Below the pieces are notes generated by a model. That model worked only from the letters and a program-made list of their open reading frames with translations. It searched no databases and was not told where the DNA came from. Shown piece by piece: positions 1-9,790 of a DNA stretch of 64,000 nt (the stretch's first letter is position 1; each line of letters opens with the position of its first letter). Source of the stretch: Triatoma infestans (Eukaryota > Arthropoda > Insecta > Hemiptera > Reduviidae); contig JAAEAF010014401.1 of the NCBI GenBank assembly GCA_011037195.1, positions 1 to 64,000 on the forward strand, given 5' to 3'. A program made the translations under genes and the position numbers.

Positions 1-1
1 T

Positions 2-2540
2 TTTGACAGACGGTATAATGGTGAAGTTCGCTATCAGGAGCATAAACAATTATGTAATATACATAAACCTTCCCGGGTGGAGTTACCATTAAAAAAACCT
101 TATGTAGAATTTGAGCATGGGGGATATATCCAACGGGTTCCAGTTGTAATTTATCTAGATTTTGAAACTATCTTAGAAGCGGTAGATACCTGTAGCCCTA
201 ATCCTGAACAGTCGTATACTATAACCTCACATATACATACCCCAATGAGTTTTGGTATATATGTTAAAATAAGTGATGAGGTAAAAGATATTGAACATAA
301 TCTTCCAACAGAACCATACATATATAGAGGGCCTAATGCAGCCAAAAATTGTGTTTTATATTTAAAGAAAATTGCTGAACTAGTTCATGATCTCTACAGT
401 CTTAACAACCCCATTAATCCTCTTACTCCTCAGGAAAAGGAGGATCATTTAAATGCAACCATTTGTTACATGTGTGAAAAACCTTTTACTGATACAGATA
501 TGAAGGTGAAAGATCATTCACATTTATCTGGGGGGTATAGAGGTGCAGCACATTCCAGCTGCAATTTACAGTGTAGAAGACTTAATTTTTTACCAGTCTT
601 TTGTCATAATCTGAGCGGTTATGATTCTCATTTTTTAATTAGGGAACTCGGATATGATGACAATGAAATTACAGTTATCCCAACTACTGGAGAACAATAC
701 ATCTCCTTCACTAAGACGATTTCAAACCATATGAAATTAAGATTTGTTGATAGTTTTAGGTTTATGGCGTCCAGCCTAGACAGTTTAGCTAAGAATCTTA
801 CAAGTTTGGTTGAAATTGCAAAATTCTTCGATCCTCATACGTTACACCTAGTATGTAGGAAGGGTGTTTTTCCCTATGAATATGTTTCATGTTGGGATAA
901 ATTACAAGAAACTTCATTACCTCCAAGAGAGGCATTTTATAGCACTCTCAAGGGAGAGGGTATCGATGAAGATGATTATCAACATGCCCTTAATGTTTGG
1001 GAAACTTTTTCTTGCAACACTCTCGGGGATTATATTGACTTATATTTAAAGATAGATGTATTACTTCTATCCGATATTTTTGAACACTTTCGGACAGTGA
1101 CAATTCAATCTCATAAACTAGACCCAGCTCAATATTTTACATTGCCAGGATTGTCTTGGGATGCAATGCTCAGATGCACTCAAGGTAAACTTGAGCTACT
1201 TACCGACTATAACCAAATTTTAATGATTGAGAGGGGTATAAGAGGTGGGATATCTCAAGTATCACACAGATATGCTGAAGCTAATAATAAGTACATAGAA
1301 GATTACAATCCTTTGCAACCTTCAACATTTATAGCATACCAAGACTGTAATAATTTATATGGTTATGCTATGAATAAATACTTACCATACGGAGGTTTTA
1401 AGTGGATTGATCCAAAAAGTGTGGACTTTAATTCATTGGATGAGTTCGATGATTTTGGATATATATACGATGTTGATATTGATTATCCGGATAATCTCCA
1501 CAATGCTCATAATGATCTACCATTCTTGGCGGAGAATATTAAAATTGATGGACAAATTAAATTAACGACTCATTTCCAACCCCGTAAGAATTATGTATGC
1601 CATTATATGATATTAAAACAGGCAGTAAAACATGGTTTACATGTAGCACACGTCAATAGAGTCTATAGAGTTTAAACAGTCACCATGGTTGGCCATATAT
1701 ATTCAACATAATACAGAGTTGAGAAAAAAGGCAACAAATGAATTCGAAAAAGACCTTTATAAATTGTTTAATAATTCGGTGTTTGGAAAAACTATGGAAA
1801 ACATTCGCAATAGAATAACCCTCAAACTTGTATCTAATACCGCTAAATTAGAAAAATTAATAGCTCGACCTGATTGTTTAGATTGGGTCATTTATGATCA
1901 AACACTAGCTGCTATCCATTTATCAAAAACGAGTATTCTATTTAACAAACCAATTTACATAGGTTTATCAGTTCTAGATTTGTCTAAAGTGAAAATGTAC
2001 TGGTATCACTATGAGGTGATGAAACCGTTTTATGACCCTAATATTCGCTTGTGTTATATGGATACTGATTCATTTATATATTTAATTACTACAGAGGATT
2101 TATTTGATGATATGTTACAAATGAGTCATTATCTTGATTTGTCCAATTATCCGCCAGATCATCGCTGTTATTCGGAAAAGTTTAAAAAAACGGTTGGTAA
2201 ATTTAAGGATGAGGCCGCTGGAGAAATAATCACAGACTTTATTGGACTCCGTCCAAAAATGTATGCACTTCAATTGTACAATAATAAAGTAATTAAAAAG
2301 GCTAAAGGTGTGAAAAAAGATGTTTTGAAACGGACAATTGAGTTTAATGATTATGTCGCATGTTTGTTATCAAATGAACCTATAAGAAATTCAATGATAA
2401 TGTTTAGATCTAAACATCATAATATGATGACTATTCAACAAAATAAAATCTCATTATGTCCATGGGATAATAAACGATGGGTTTTAAGAGATAGGGTCAG
2501 TACACGAGCACTGGGACACTTTTTAAACAATGTAAACTAA
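2..2540 (+). pseudogene. polB: Protein-primed type B DNA polymerase of element A (5' cut by window, one frameshift)
   Basis: This would copy the element's linear DNA by protein-primed synthesis. The frame is open from base 2 to 1675, so the N-terminus lies outside the window. A second frame (about 1661-2540) continues the protein without loss of alignment, implying a single-base indel near 1660-1668. Visible motifs are ExoI with DFET, a Cys/His cluster (CYMC...HSHLSG), the YDSHFL exonuclease block, polymerase motif A (DCNNLYGY), motif B (NNSVFGKTMEN) and motif C (YMDTDS). All catalytic motifs are present, so the frameshift is the only obvious lesion and could be an assembly error. It is diverged from the element B polymerase in this window, so A and B are separate families. 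The stop is followed by a poly(A) signal. Confidence 0.9.
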
Positions 2541-2586
2541 CACTATTTTGTATATATATATATCTGTTGTTTGCGCACATTATGTA

Positions 2587-2592
2587 AATAAA
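2587..2592 (+). terminator. Poly(A) signal after element A polB
   Basis: A canonical AATAAA lies 47 bp after the polB stop and is followed by an A-rich run, in the 159-bp gap before the metalloproteinase start. Confidence 0.6.
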
Positions 2593-2637
2593 GAATTTTA
2601 AAAAAAAAATTAACATTTTTTTATTTCTACTCAAACC

Positions 2638-2645
2638 TATAAAAA
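2638..2645 (+). promoter_or_regulatory. TATA box for the metalloproteinase gene
   Basis: TATAAAAA sits 62 bp upstream of the first ATG at 2700. With initiation about 30 bp downstream, the leader would be about 30 nt. This suggests the gene has its own promoter and is not read through from polB. Confidence 0.5.
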
Positions 2646-2699
2646 AGATGTTGCAAAAAAATATAGTATCAGTAATGTATACTACTCCAAACAGTCAAC

Positions 2700-4307
2700 A
2701 TGATGTTGATTTTTTACTTTATTTTTTATTTTTTCATTAACCATCTTATGGCATATAACACGTCAACAATTGAATATCTACAAATGTATGGGTATTTACA
2801 TAAAGATGATAGAACTTCAGCATCAATAAACAGTGCATTGAAAGTATTTCAGGCAACGCATTCTTTACCATCAGATGGAGTTGAGAATGAAGAAACTATA
2901 CGTCTTATAAAAAAGCCTAGGTGTGGTGTTGAAGATCATTTTGTACCCTTTATGATTGACAGTAGTAAATATAAATGGAGTAATCATAATTTGACATGGG
3001 CAATTTACCCTATTAAATATTTCGCAGTAGCGGAACGTGCATTTTCTGTGTGGGCAAAACATTCTCAGTTAATGTTTAAATATAATACGAACAAACCTAA
3101 TATTACTATTTCATTTGCTGATAAAAAACATCTTTGCACTACAAACAGGAATAATTTTTGTAGTTATGAGTTTGATGGTGTTGGTGGAGTGTTAGCTCAT
3201 GCAGAATATCCTAGGGTAACTGAGGAGCAAGTGGAGATTCATGTAGATGAAACTGAACATTGGCATACTGCTTTGTCTATACCTTCCAGCAGTGATGAGA
3301 CATCGCTATACACAATTTTAATTCATGAAATTGGACATACTTTAGGATTACATCATACTTCAGATATTAATTCTTTAATGTATCCATATTATTATTTTCC
3401 AAACAATATTATAAATATTAATGATATTGATCTACATAATCAAGAAATTGATGCTATACAGTTATTGTATGGAAAACCAACAACACCACCACCACCACCA
3501 CCACCAGCACCACAGCAACCAACAACAACAACAACAACAACATCGACACCGAAACCTCCACTTCGTCCAACATCTATTGATATTTGTTACTATAGAAATC
3601 TTATTGACAATTTTTTGGTAATTAATAAACGAGTATATTTCTTTTACAGAAAATTAGTATGGACAATCCCCATTCAGAAAACCCTTAGAAATAATTGGGA
3701 TTTAAAACACCCATTGACAATAACCAAATGGTTGGATTTTTTGCCCAAAGATTTTGTTAAAGTGTCCGCAATTTACCAAAAGCCAAACAGTAATATTGTT
3801 TTATTTGCTAATAGGGAGGTTTACACCATACATTATCCAAAATTACGCCTACTATCAAAAACTGATTATAATTCGTTTTTTGCAGGTAAAGTAAGTAGTA
3901 GTGTAAATGGTGTATTCAATTCATTTAAAGGTAGAACCTATGCTATATACGATAATTTTTTTGTAAATGAAATAAATGAATGTAACTTTACTAGCGAATT
4001 TATTGGAGATGTTTCAAATGTATTTCCAGGCATCCCTCGCAGTGTTACCACTGTGATTAAACATACGGATGGACGTTTGTATTTTAAAGCAAATGATCTT
4101 TTTTATATTTTTAATGAGTTTTTAGAATCTTCTACTGGCACGATTAGTGATCCATTAACTTTATTTAACATTGAATGTGATAGAAATGATATATTAAAAC
4201 AAGTGTATGATATGGTCAAACAATTATTACAAGTAAAAGGTATTACGCATCCAGAAAAAAATATTGATGCTATTGAATTATATGATAACCTTGATCATGA
4301 TTTGTAA
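2700..4307 (+). CDS. Secreted matrix metalloproteinase (matrixin, M10A) with hemopexin-like tail
   Basis: A 535-residue zinc endopeptidase that would degrade extracellular matrix or basement membrane. Residues 1-19 are a strongly hydrophobic signal peptide. The prodomain contains a peptidoglycan-binding-like segment and an intact cysteine switch PRCGVED (Cys75). The catalytic domain carries HEIGHTLGLHH (His209, Glu210, His213, His219) and a Met-turn at about Met227. A Pro/Thr-rich hinge (about residues 261-285, coded by ACC/ACA repeats) leads to a degenerate hemopexin-like domain of about 215 residues with flanking cysteines. The layout matches full-length animal MMPs. There are no introns and no disruptions. 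It lies in element A just after polB, with its own TATA box. Matrixin-like proteases are known in some large insect DNA viruses (for example granuloviruses). I am not aware of one in a Polinton, so capture from a host or virus is inferred. Confidence 0.92.
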   Translation: MMLIFYFIFYFFINHLMAYNTSTIEYLQMYGYLHKDDRTSASINSALKVFQATHSLPSDGVENEETIRLIKKPRCGVEDHFVPFMIDSSKYKWSNHNLTWAIYPIKYFAVAERAFSVWAKHSQLMFKYNTNKPNITISFADKKHLCTTNRNNFCSYEFDGVGGVLAHAEYPRVTEEQVEIHVDETEHWHTALSIPSSSDETSLYTILIHEIGHTLGLHHTSDINSLMYPYYYFPNNIININDIDLHNQEIDAIQLLYGKPTTPPPPPPPAPQQPTTTTTTTSTPKPPLRPTSIDICYYRNLIDNFLVINKRVYFFYRKLVWTIPIQKTLRNNWDLKHPLTITKWLDFLPKDFVKVSAIYQKPNSNIVLFANREVYTIHYPKLRLLSKTDYNSFFAGKVSSSVNGVFNSFKGRTYAIYDNFFVNEINECNFTSEFIGDVSNVFPGIPRSVTTVIKHTDGRLYFKANDLFYIFNEFLESSTGTISDPLTLFNIECDRNDILKQVYDMVKQLLQVKGITHPEKNIDAIELYDNLDHDL

Positions 4308-4367
4308 ATTTTTTCCTATAGGTTAGGTTAAGAGAGAAAAGACAATATGTTATTACAATGTTTTTTT

Positions 4368-4835
4368 TTATTGTTCAGAATAAAATGGTATTACAACTGG
4401 TTTACAAAGTGTTCTTAAATAATTAAACTGTTTATTTACATCTTCATTAAGTCTTGCTAGCTTGAGGTATTCATTTCGCAATAGAGTAATCTTTGGAGGT
4501 GGATATTTAAGGACTTCTTCTAACCAAGTAGGTTTCCCTCTAAACACCATCATTTTGTGAGAAGACTTTTCAAAAGAGATTATTGAATATTGAAGGTTAA
4601 TTGGTTCAGGAATTGATTCATTCTTCTTCTTTTTAGAAAATAAATTAATGTAAACTTCTTTGTCACACTGAAAAGTTTTCCAGTCATCCTCGCTCAAGTA
4701 GATAACTTCTTTTTTTACCCCTTTCAAAACCGCAAGAGGTACACCTTCTTCAGACAGACCAGTTATTAACTGTTTGTTACTGCTATTACTAAGCGGGAAA
4801 GCTGTAGTTAGCTGCATACCAAGTTCACTAGCCAT
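4368..4835 (-). CDS. Uncharacterised 155-residue protein of element A
   Basis: The frame is complete, from the ATG at 4835 to a stop at 4368. I do not recognise the family. The protein is soluble-looking, with no membrane segment or signal peptide. It has a lysine cluster (KKKKN) near residue 70 and a local pattern VIYLSEDDWKTF, a hydrophobic strand followed by an acidic/Trp turn. It converges with the metalloproteinase gene, with 60 bp between stops that hold poly(A)-type signals for both strands (AATAAA at about 4379-4384; TTTATT at about 4366-4371). Its start is only 50 bp from the stop of the next minus-strand gene, so the two may be co-expressed. Placement opposite polB at the element's end resembles the divergent gene layout of Polintons. 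Function unknown. Confidence 0.6.
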   Translation of the reverse strand: MASELGMQLTTAFPLSNSSNKQLITGLSEEGVPLAVLKGVKKEVIYLSEDDWKTFQCDKEVYINLFSKKKKNESIPEPINLQYSIISFEKSSHKMMVFRGKPTWLEEVLKYPPPKITLLRNEYLKLARLNEDVNKQFNYLRTLCKPVVIPFYSEQ

Positions 4836-4884
4836 GGTTGTTGATGACTAAATAAAAACCGGTAATTTTTAGCTTTTTAAAATA

Positions 4885-5199
4885 TTACTCCCCACCACAA
4901 CCATAACGAAATTTCTTCAACTCAAGCTTGATGTCGTTGTATAACCAGGAAATTGATGTGCAAATACAAGTATCCGGTCCAGTCTCACAGTTAGGATTTG
5001 ACCAAACACACTCAAAGTAATGGTTATTAGGCGCTATTACACTGTATTCTTCAGCATACTTTTCCAACTGTTGCAAATCTTCATGCAATGCAATGCAAGC
5101 CTTGGCTAATTGAGGATCTGCTAAAGTGATGTCACAATAAATTGCAATAAACCTTAGATAATCTTCACTAGCTTTAATGTTCTCCCAATGCTCCGCCAT
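4885..5199 (-). CDS. Uncharacterised 104-residue Cys-containing protein of element A
   Basis: I chose the ATG at 5199 (MAEHWENI). The frame can be extended to 5229 only through a TTG, and a TATA box at 5230-5237 places transcription start close to the ATG. The first two thirds look helical and acidic. The C-terminal third carries six cysteines (ECVWSNPNCETG, then DTCICTS, then GCGG), suggesting a small metal- or disulfide-stabilised module. No known domain recognised. It is the outermost gene before the terminal region of element A and lies just upstream of the 155-residue gene on the same strand. Confidence 0.55.
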   Translation of the reverse strand: MAEHWENIKASEDYLRFIAIYCDITLADPQLAKACIALHEDLQQLEKYAEEYSVIAPNNHYFECVWSNPNCETGPDTCICTSISWLYNDIKLELKKFRYGCGGE

Positions 5200-5229
5200 T
5201 GTAACTAAAAATTTAAGGAATCCAGACAA

Positions 5230-5237
5230 ATATATAC
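5230..5237 (-). promoter_or_regulatory. TATA box for the minus-strand gene pair
   Basis: On the minus strand the sequence reads GGTATATA, 31 bp upstream of the ATG at 5199. It supports the downstream start choice. Confidence 0.45.
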
Positions 5238-5294
5238 CTCCCCCACTACCAGGAGACTTAAACTACTCATATAGGTACCAATTTTTTCATAATA

Positions 5295-5357
5295 GGATTA
5301 AGTATTACACACATGGTAAGACCTGTAGTAACAGGTCCGGACAGGCAAGAAAGGTTA
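5295..5357 (-). repeat. Single copy of the palindromic CCTGTCCGGACAGG-type repeat
   Basis: On the minus strand this stretch gives TTCTTGCCTGTCCGGACCTG followed by TTACTACAGGTCTTAC. It matches, including flanking TACTTAATCCTATT-like sequence, the repeat unit iterated at 11,875-12,480 inside element C. It links element A to element C. Confidence 0.75.
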
Positions 5358-5489
5358 TCACAGGAAATTCCATTCTACCGACAGTTGAGAGAGAGAAAGA
5401 AAAACTTAGTTTTAAGCTGACTCATTTGGTAAGGTGTGGTCAACAGCAAACTCAATTGCGCATGCGTAAATTCCATTCTACCAAAAGTT

Positions 5490-5835
5490 GATGGTCTAAA
5501 ACTAGGATAAGGGAACCTTTTTTAGGGAGAGGGGTAGGGCGGGGGGTACAAATTAGGGCGAGGGGGACACTTCCTGATGCGGGGGCAAAAACATAGGGGA
5601 GGTGGGGCCGGGGGTAGGGCGGGTGTAACTGTCTCGGCGAGGGGGGTCGAACCCAGGGAGGGGGGTATAACCGCCAAAAACAAAGGGGGAAAACCAAATC
5701 AAATTCAGGCGAGGGGGGCCCGGCCACATGGCAGGGGGTAACTATCTAACCGAGCCCGTCTCAACCCATGGCGAGGGGTTCATACGTCACGGCCGCCATG
5801 ATGGAGTGGCCTAGAATGCCCCTTTTGCTACTACT
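5490..5835 (+). repeat. GC-rich terminal region of element A, ending ACT
   Basis: It is strikingly G-rich on the plus strand, with recurrent GGCGAGGGG and GGGGTA motifs spaced irregularly. It ends CTACTACT; read inward it starts AGTAGTAGC, compared with AGTAGAGGG for element C. It is probably the terminal inverted repeat, but its partner is outside the window. Base composition is unlike everything around it except the ends of C. An apparent reading frame here (5452-5727, minus) is just low-complexity Pro/Arg-rich translation. Confidence 0.6.
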
Positions 5836-7126
5836 AAGGCGCACATGAATGTATAGGTTTTAAAAGGCACTCGAAATCGGCGTAAATCACAAAATTTGCT
5901 TTTAGCTGACGTTCAACGTTTTTAAATTCTATAAAAGGTTCTTCAGTTGGGAGTTTAACAGCTGCTGGAATGTTATCGCCACAATATATCCTGTGTTCTT
6001 GTAGTTTATCCTCTGCTGATTTTCCATAACGCCCATCAAAGTGTGTAAAATAGCGTTTACACAACTGTATTGCATGCGCATAGTTTGTTTTTTGCCCGGA
6101 AACCAACCTATTGAAATGTTTAATAAAAACATAATGTTGTTTTTCTCCATCTTGCATGAGTAAAAGGTCGCGATGGTCTTGCAGTTCTTCTTTAACAACC
6201 TTCAGCGGGTAAACACTATTATCCCCATCCAACCCGAATACATTTATTGATATATTGTTTACTTTTTCGAACTTTTTGATCTGGTGAAGAGGCGTGGGGA
6301 ATGAAACGCACTCAAAATTATAAGGATGGACCAGCGTTTTATATTTACTAACACGTTGAGGGTCTTTATCCACAAATTTTGCTAATACAGCATATTTAAA
6401 ACACTCCTCGTCGTAATTCTCCGGATTTATACAAGCCTTCTTAGCAGCGATAGATTTAGGAAGTTTGATATATGTCGACCCTCCTAGCGGCTTGTACCTA
6501 TTTATCCGCAACCTTGCTCCATCTATCCCAACCAGCTTCCATCCACTCTTCTCTAACTGTGCCTCTTCCATTTCGTTCACTAATTTCTTGAATATATGTT
6601 CGAGAAACTCACCGATATCTGTGTCCATATAAATGGCCTTATTCCGAGTTTTAAATGCTCTATCAGTTTGTTCCCCGAGTGTGTTCTCAAACAGACATTC
6701 CACCACTATATTAATTTTTAGCGTACGTTTCTCTTCCAATTGTTGTTTAATGAGCTCGTATAGACGCCTTTTAATCGACTGCAGAAACGTAGATAGATCT
6801 TCAAATTCCGCTGATTGCAGAAAATATGACCTTATTCTCCCCCGACATGCCGATTCATATTCTTCAGATGCCCGTTTCAACACTTCCGCTTTAGTTGGTT
6901 CCACACATGCCTTTTCAGCGCCTGAATTATCATATCGAGCTTTCTTTACAGGAGGTCGGTCAGCACAGACTATTTCATGTCGCTCGCCGTTATATCTATT
7001 CAAAAAAGTCCGTTTACAGCCCCTACAGACATACATCTGGTTTGCATTACAGTATCTTTGGTGGCGATAGAGATTCTTCTTCAAAGTGAATGTTTTTCCA
7101 CATTTCTCACAGCTAAATGTTGCCAT
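5836..7126 (-). pseudogene. polB: DNA polymerase B of element B(-), cut after the exonuclease I motif by element A
   Basis: This is the N-terminal 430 residues of a Polinton-type polymerase: two zinc fingers (CEKCGKTF...H..YC and CRGCKRTF...H..C) at residues 5-55, a Lys/Glu-rich linker, then the conserved upstream region and ExoI (YADFEC). The ATG at 7126 lies about 65 bp below a TATA box. The frame runs unbroken until element A, and the stop codon is made by the junction itself (last T of the target duplication plus AG of the element end). The protein is almost identical to the B(+) copy at 16.2-17.3 kb. The remainder should lie left of the window, beyond the other end of A. Confidence 0.88.
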
Positions 7127-7877
7127 CTTGAACGATGTTTAACGTGTAGGAAGTCACACTAAGACTGAGATCCATACCTCACGCATCTATATTTATACCT
7201 TCGGGAACCGACTTTGCGCATGCGCATAACTTTTCCCAATATGTAACACAATCTAGAGTAATAAAGTACAAAACAAGTTTTAAGCATGTGCATAGCATTT
7301 CTCAAATGTGACACCATCTAGAGTAATAAAGTACAAAACCATTGTTGCGCATGCGCATAGCATTTCTCAAATCTAGAGTAAATTGGTATATTAATAAACA
7401 GAAATAGCACTTTTAGGAGACAACCTAACCCCCCCCCTCCGCCTCAAAGGTGCCTAAAATGCATTTTCCCAGAGAAATATTTCAAATAAAAATTGTAGAT
7501 CCTTGTATGTGTAGTTGATATATCAATTTTACTGAAAATTGTTGGAACTATTTTGAAATGATTGCAAAATCCATTCAGTAAAGTGGTACTTCCGCTTGAG
7601 GAATTTCGACAGATAACGTACTTCTGGAACCCCATGTGATACCCCAGACGGAATATTGTGTCTAAACTAATTACTATAGCACTAATCAGATAAATGGTGA
7701 GATATTACGTAATGTTCTAAAAATGGATCTTTGGAGGCGGTAACCTTGGAAGGAAGTTGAAACTATAAACAATTAGCTATCGAATATGCATATTTACATA
7801 TTTGTAAAAAATGAATGTGTGTGTGTGTGTGTGTGTGTCGGATTCATTGACCTTTAGATAGCAAGACTATGCATGTT
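7080..7877 (+). repeat. Inverted repeat, left arm (5' end and upstream region of element B(-))
   Basis: The arm matches 8985-9790 in reverse complement over the first polB codons, promoter repeats, a TTAGGAGACAACCTAACC block, and a non-coding stretch down to a (GT)n tract at about 7816-7838 and GATAGCAAGACTATGC. Its distal half belongs to the dispersed non-coding family seen at 26.8-27.5 kb. The outer end of element B is not clear. Confidence 0.8.
7127..7390 (-). promoter_or_regulatory. Promoter region of B(-) polB with three tandem ~65-bp repeats
   Basis: A TATA box (minus-strand TATAAATA, about 7189-7197) lies about 65 bp before the ATG. Upstream are three tandem units of about 65 bp. Two contain the perfect palindrome TGCGCATGCGCA (7215-7226 and 7346-7357) and one a variant (about 7282-7292). 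Each is followed by a TCTAGAGTAATAAAGTAC block. The palindrome matches the NRF-1-type GC-rich core. The same array recurs upstream of the B(+) copy (about 9480-9640), although degraded there. Confidence 0.6.
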
Positions 7878-8462
7878 TTTTGCAACATTGTGCCAGACAG
7901 ACTTGATTGAAGTATTATTATTTCGCGCTGGTTGAAACACCAATTTTGGCGGAAAAAAAATTTTAAAAAACTTGTTTTATTTCCTTAAAAATATAATATT
8001 AAAAATCATTCACTCATTTCATTTATTTATTGTGATGGAGAACCCTCTGTAATCTATAAAAACAGATTTAAATGATAAATATAAATACAAGCGAGAGTGT
8101 TTTCTACTTCAAACACGCATGACCAACTCCATGCCGGCCTGGCGATCTTCTGAATATAAACTCTCGCAAAAGGTAGGAGGGGTAGAGGACAGTCCCCCAC
8201 TTTACATCATTAGTATTCCCCCTACTACCAACAGAAAAAGACGCAGTGAATTTTAAGGTGCACATATGGTATGTAGTTTTTCTCTTCCAAAAAATGTTTA
8301 TTGAGAAAAATGCACTAACATTCCAAAGTTAATCAAATTCATCGGTGTTTTTTTTATGGAAAAATCATAAAAATCTAAAAAACTGTTCAGTAAATCACGC
8401 TTCCGGTAATTTGATTTTCTTCAACCTTGGAATTTCAACAACATATTAAATTCTAATTAATA
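7878..8462. other. Spacer between copies of the element B end
   Basis: No gene. The part from about 8250 contains diverged pieces of the same non-coding repeat family (AAATCACGCTTCCGGTAATT-like). The segment around 8080-8220 shows no feature I recognise. Confidence 0.4.
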
Positions 8463-8960
8463 TTATTTAGATGATAGAATTGTGTATTGAACTGAAATAG
8501 CACTTTAGGAGACAACCTAACCTCCACATCTGCCCAAAGGTGCCTTAATGCATTTTCCCAGAGAAATATTTCAAATAAAAATTGCAGATCTTTGTATGTT
8601 TACTTGATATATCATTTTAGTAAAGTAAAGAAATATACCATTCAGTAAAAGTGCTACTTCCTGTTGAGGAATTTTGACAGATAACGTACTTCTGGAACCC
8701 ACTGTGATACCCCAGACGGAATATCGTGTTTGAACTAATTACTATAGCACTAATCAGATAAATGGTGAGATATTACGTAATGTTCTAAAAATAGATCTTT
8801 GGAGGCGGTGACCTTGAAAGGAAGTTGAAACTATAAAGAAAGGGAAACAATTAAATAGCTATCGAATGCATCTTTTCCACTATTGGTAAAAATGAATGTG
8901 TGGTTGTGTGTGTGTGTGTGTGTCGCTCATTTACTTTGGGGCTAGCCAGTCTATGCATGG
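8463..8960 (+). repeat. Third copy of the B-end repeat, direct orientation to 7400-7877
   Basis: It shares the order GACAACCTAACC, AATGCATTTTCCCAGAGAAA, AGATAACGTACTTCTGGAAC, AGATATTACGTAATGTTC, then a (GT)n tract (about 8901-8922). More diverged than the two inverted arms. It forms a short palindrome with the right arm across 8945-8995 (GCTAGCCAGTCTATGC against GCATAGACTGCTAGC). Confidence 0.8.
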
Positions 8961-8984
8961 TTTCTAATCATACCTCAAATCAAT

Positions 8985-9790
8985 GGCATAGACTGCTAGC
9001 TAAAGGTTCAATTAATCCGACACCACACACACACACAATGAATCAAATTCATTTTTTACAAATATTAAATATGCATATTCGATAGCTAATTGTTTATAGT
9101 TTCAACTTCCTTCCAAGGTTACCGCCTCCAAAGATCCATTTTTAGAACATTACGTAATATCTCACCATTTATCTGATTAGTGCTATAGTAATTATTTAGA
9201 CACGATATTTCGTCTGGGGTATCACATGGGGTTCCAGAAGTACGTTATCTGTCGAAATTCCTCAAGCGGAAGTACCACTTTACTGAATGGATTTTGCAAT
9301 CATTTCAAAATAGTTCCAACAATTTTCAGTAAAATTGATATATAAACTACACATACAAGGATCTACAATTTTTATTTGAAATATTTCTCTGGGAAAATGC
9401 ATTTTAGGCACCTTTGAGGCGGAGGTGGGGGGTTAGGTTGTCTCCTAAAAGTGCTATTTCTGTTTATTAATATACCAATTTACTCTAGATTTGAGAAATG
9501 CTATGCGCATGCGCAACAATGGTTTTGTACTTTATTACTCTAGATCGTGACACATTTGAGAAAATGCTAGCACAATGCTTAAAACTGTTTAGTACTTTAT
9601 TACTCTAGATTGTGTACATTTGGAAAAGTTGTGCGGCATGCTCAAAGTGGTTCCCGCAGTATAAAATATAGATTCGTGATTAAATGGATCTCAGGTCCTT
9701 ATGTGAACTTCCTTTCCTACACGTTAAACATCGTTAAGATACAACATTTAGCGTGTGAGAAATGTGAACAACTTCACTTTTGAAGAAGCA
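8985..9790 (-). repeat. Inverted repeat, right arm (5' end and upstream region of element B(+))
   Basis: Reverse complement of 7080-7877. It includes a (CA)n tract (about 9027-9038), the TCTAGATTTGAGAAATGC promoter units, one full TGCGCATGCGCA-type palindrome near 9508 and a TATAAAAT box at about 9660. Several small indels set it apart from the left arm, all consistent with decay or base-calling error. Confidence 0.8.

Larger units (their letters stand above)
1..5835 (+). mobile_element. Polinton/Maverick-like element A (right part; left end outside window)
   Basis: The segment holds a protein-primed-type DNA polymerase B, a matrix metalloproteinase, two small minus-strand genes and a GC-rich terminal region. 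It ends in ACT at 5833-5835. The boundary is visible because the next base (5836) resumes a polB reading frame on the minus strand that is uninterrupted in the copy at 17,330-17,350. Polintons are known to have AG...CT ends, long terminal inverted repeats and 6-bp target duplications. The expected right-hand duplication is aaggcg (5836-5841). The left end and its matching duplication lie before base 1, so the total length and the presence of integrase, ATPase, protease and capsid genes cannot be judged. Assignment to Polinton versus adintovirus is inference from the polymerase and terminus only. Confidence 0.75.

Noticed and set aside
3421..3621. His/Gln-rich reading frame over the metalloproteinase hinge
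   Set aside because: Shadow frame created by the ACC/ACA repeats that code the Pro/Thr hinge.
2700..4307. Host MMP gene at its native locus
   Set aside because: Intronless, with its own TATA box, and packed between polB and the element end with poly(A) signals; element cargo is the better explanation, though not proven.
5452..5727. Pro-rich minus-strand frame
   Set aside because: Low-complexity translation of the GC-rich terminal region of element A.
6633..7162. Plus-strand frames opposite B(-) polB
   Set aside because: Antisense shadows of the polymerase gene, and also seen opposite the B(+) copy.
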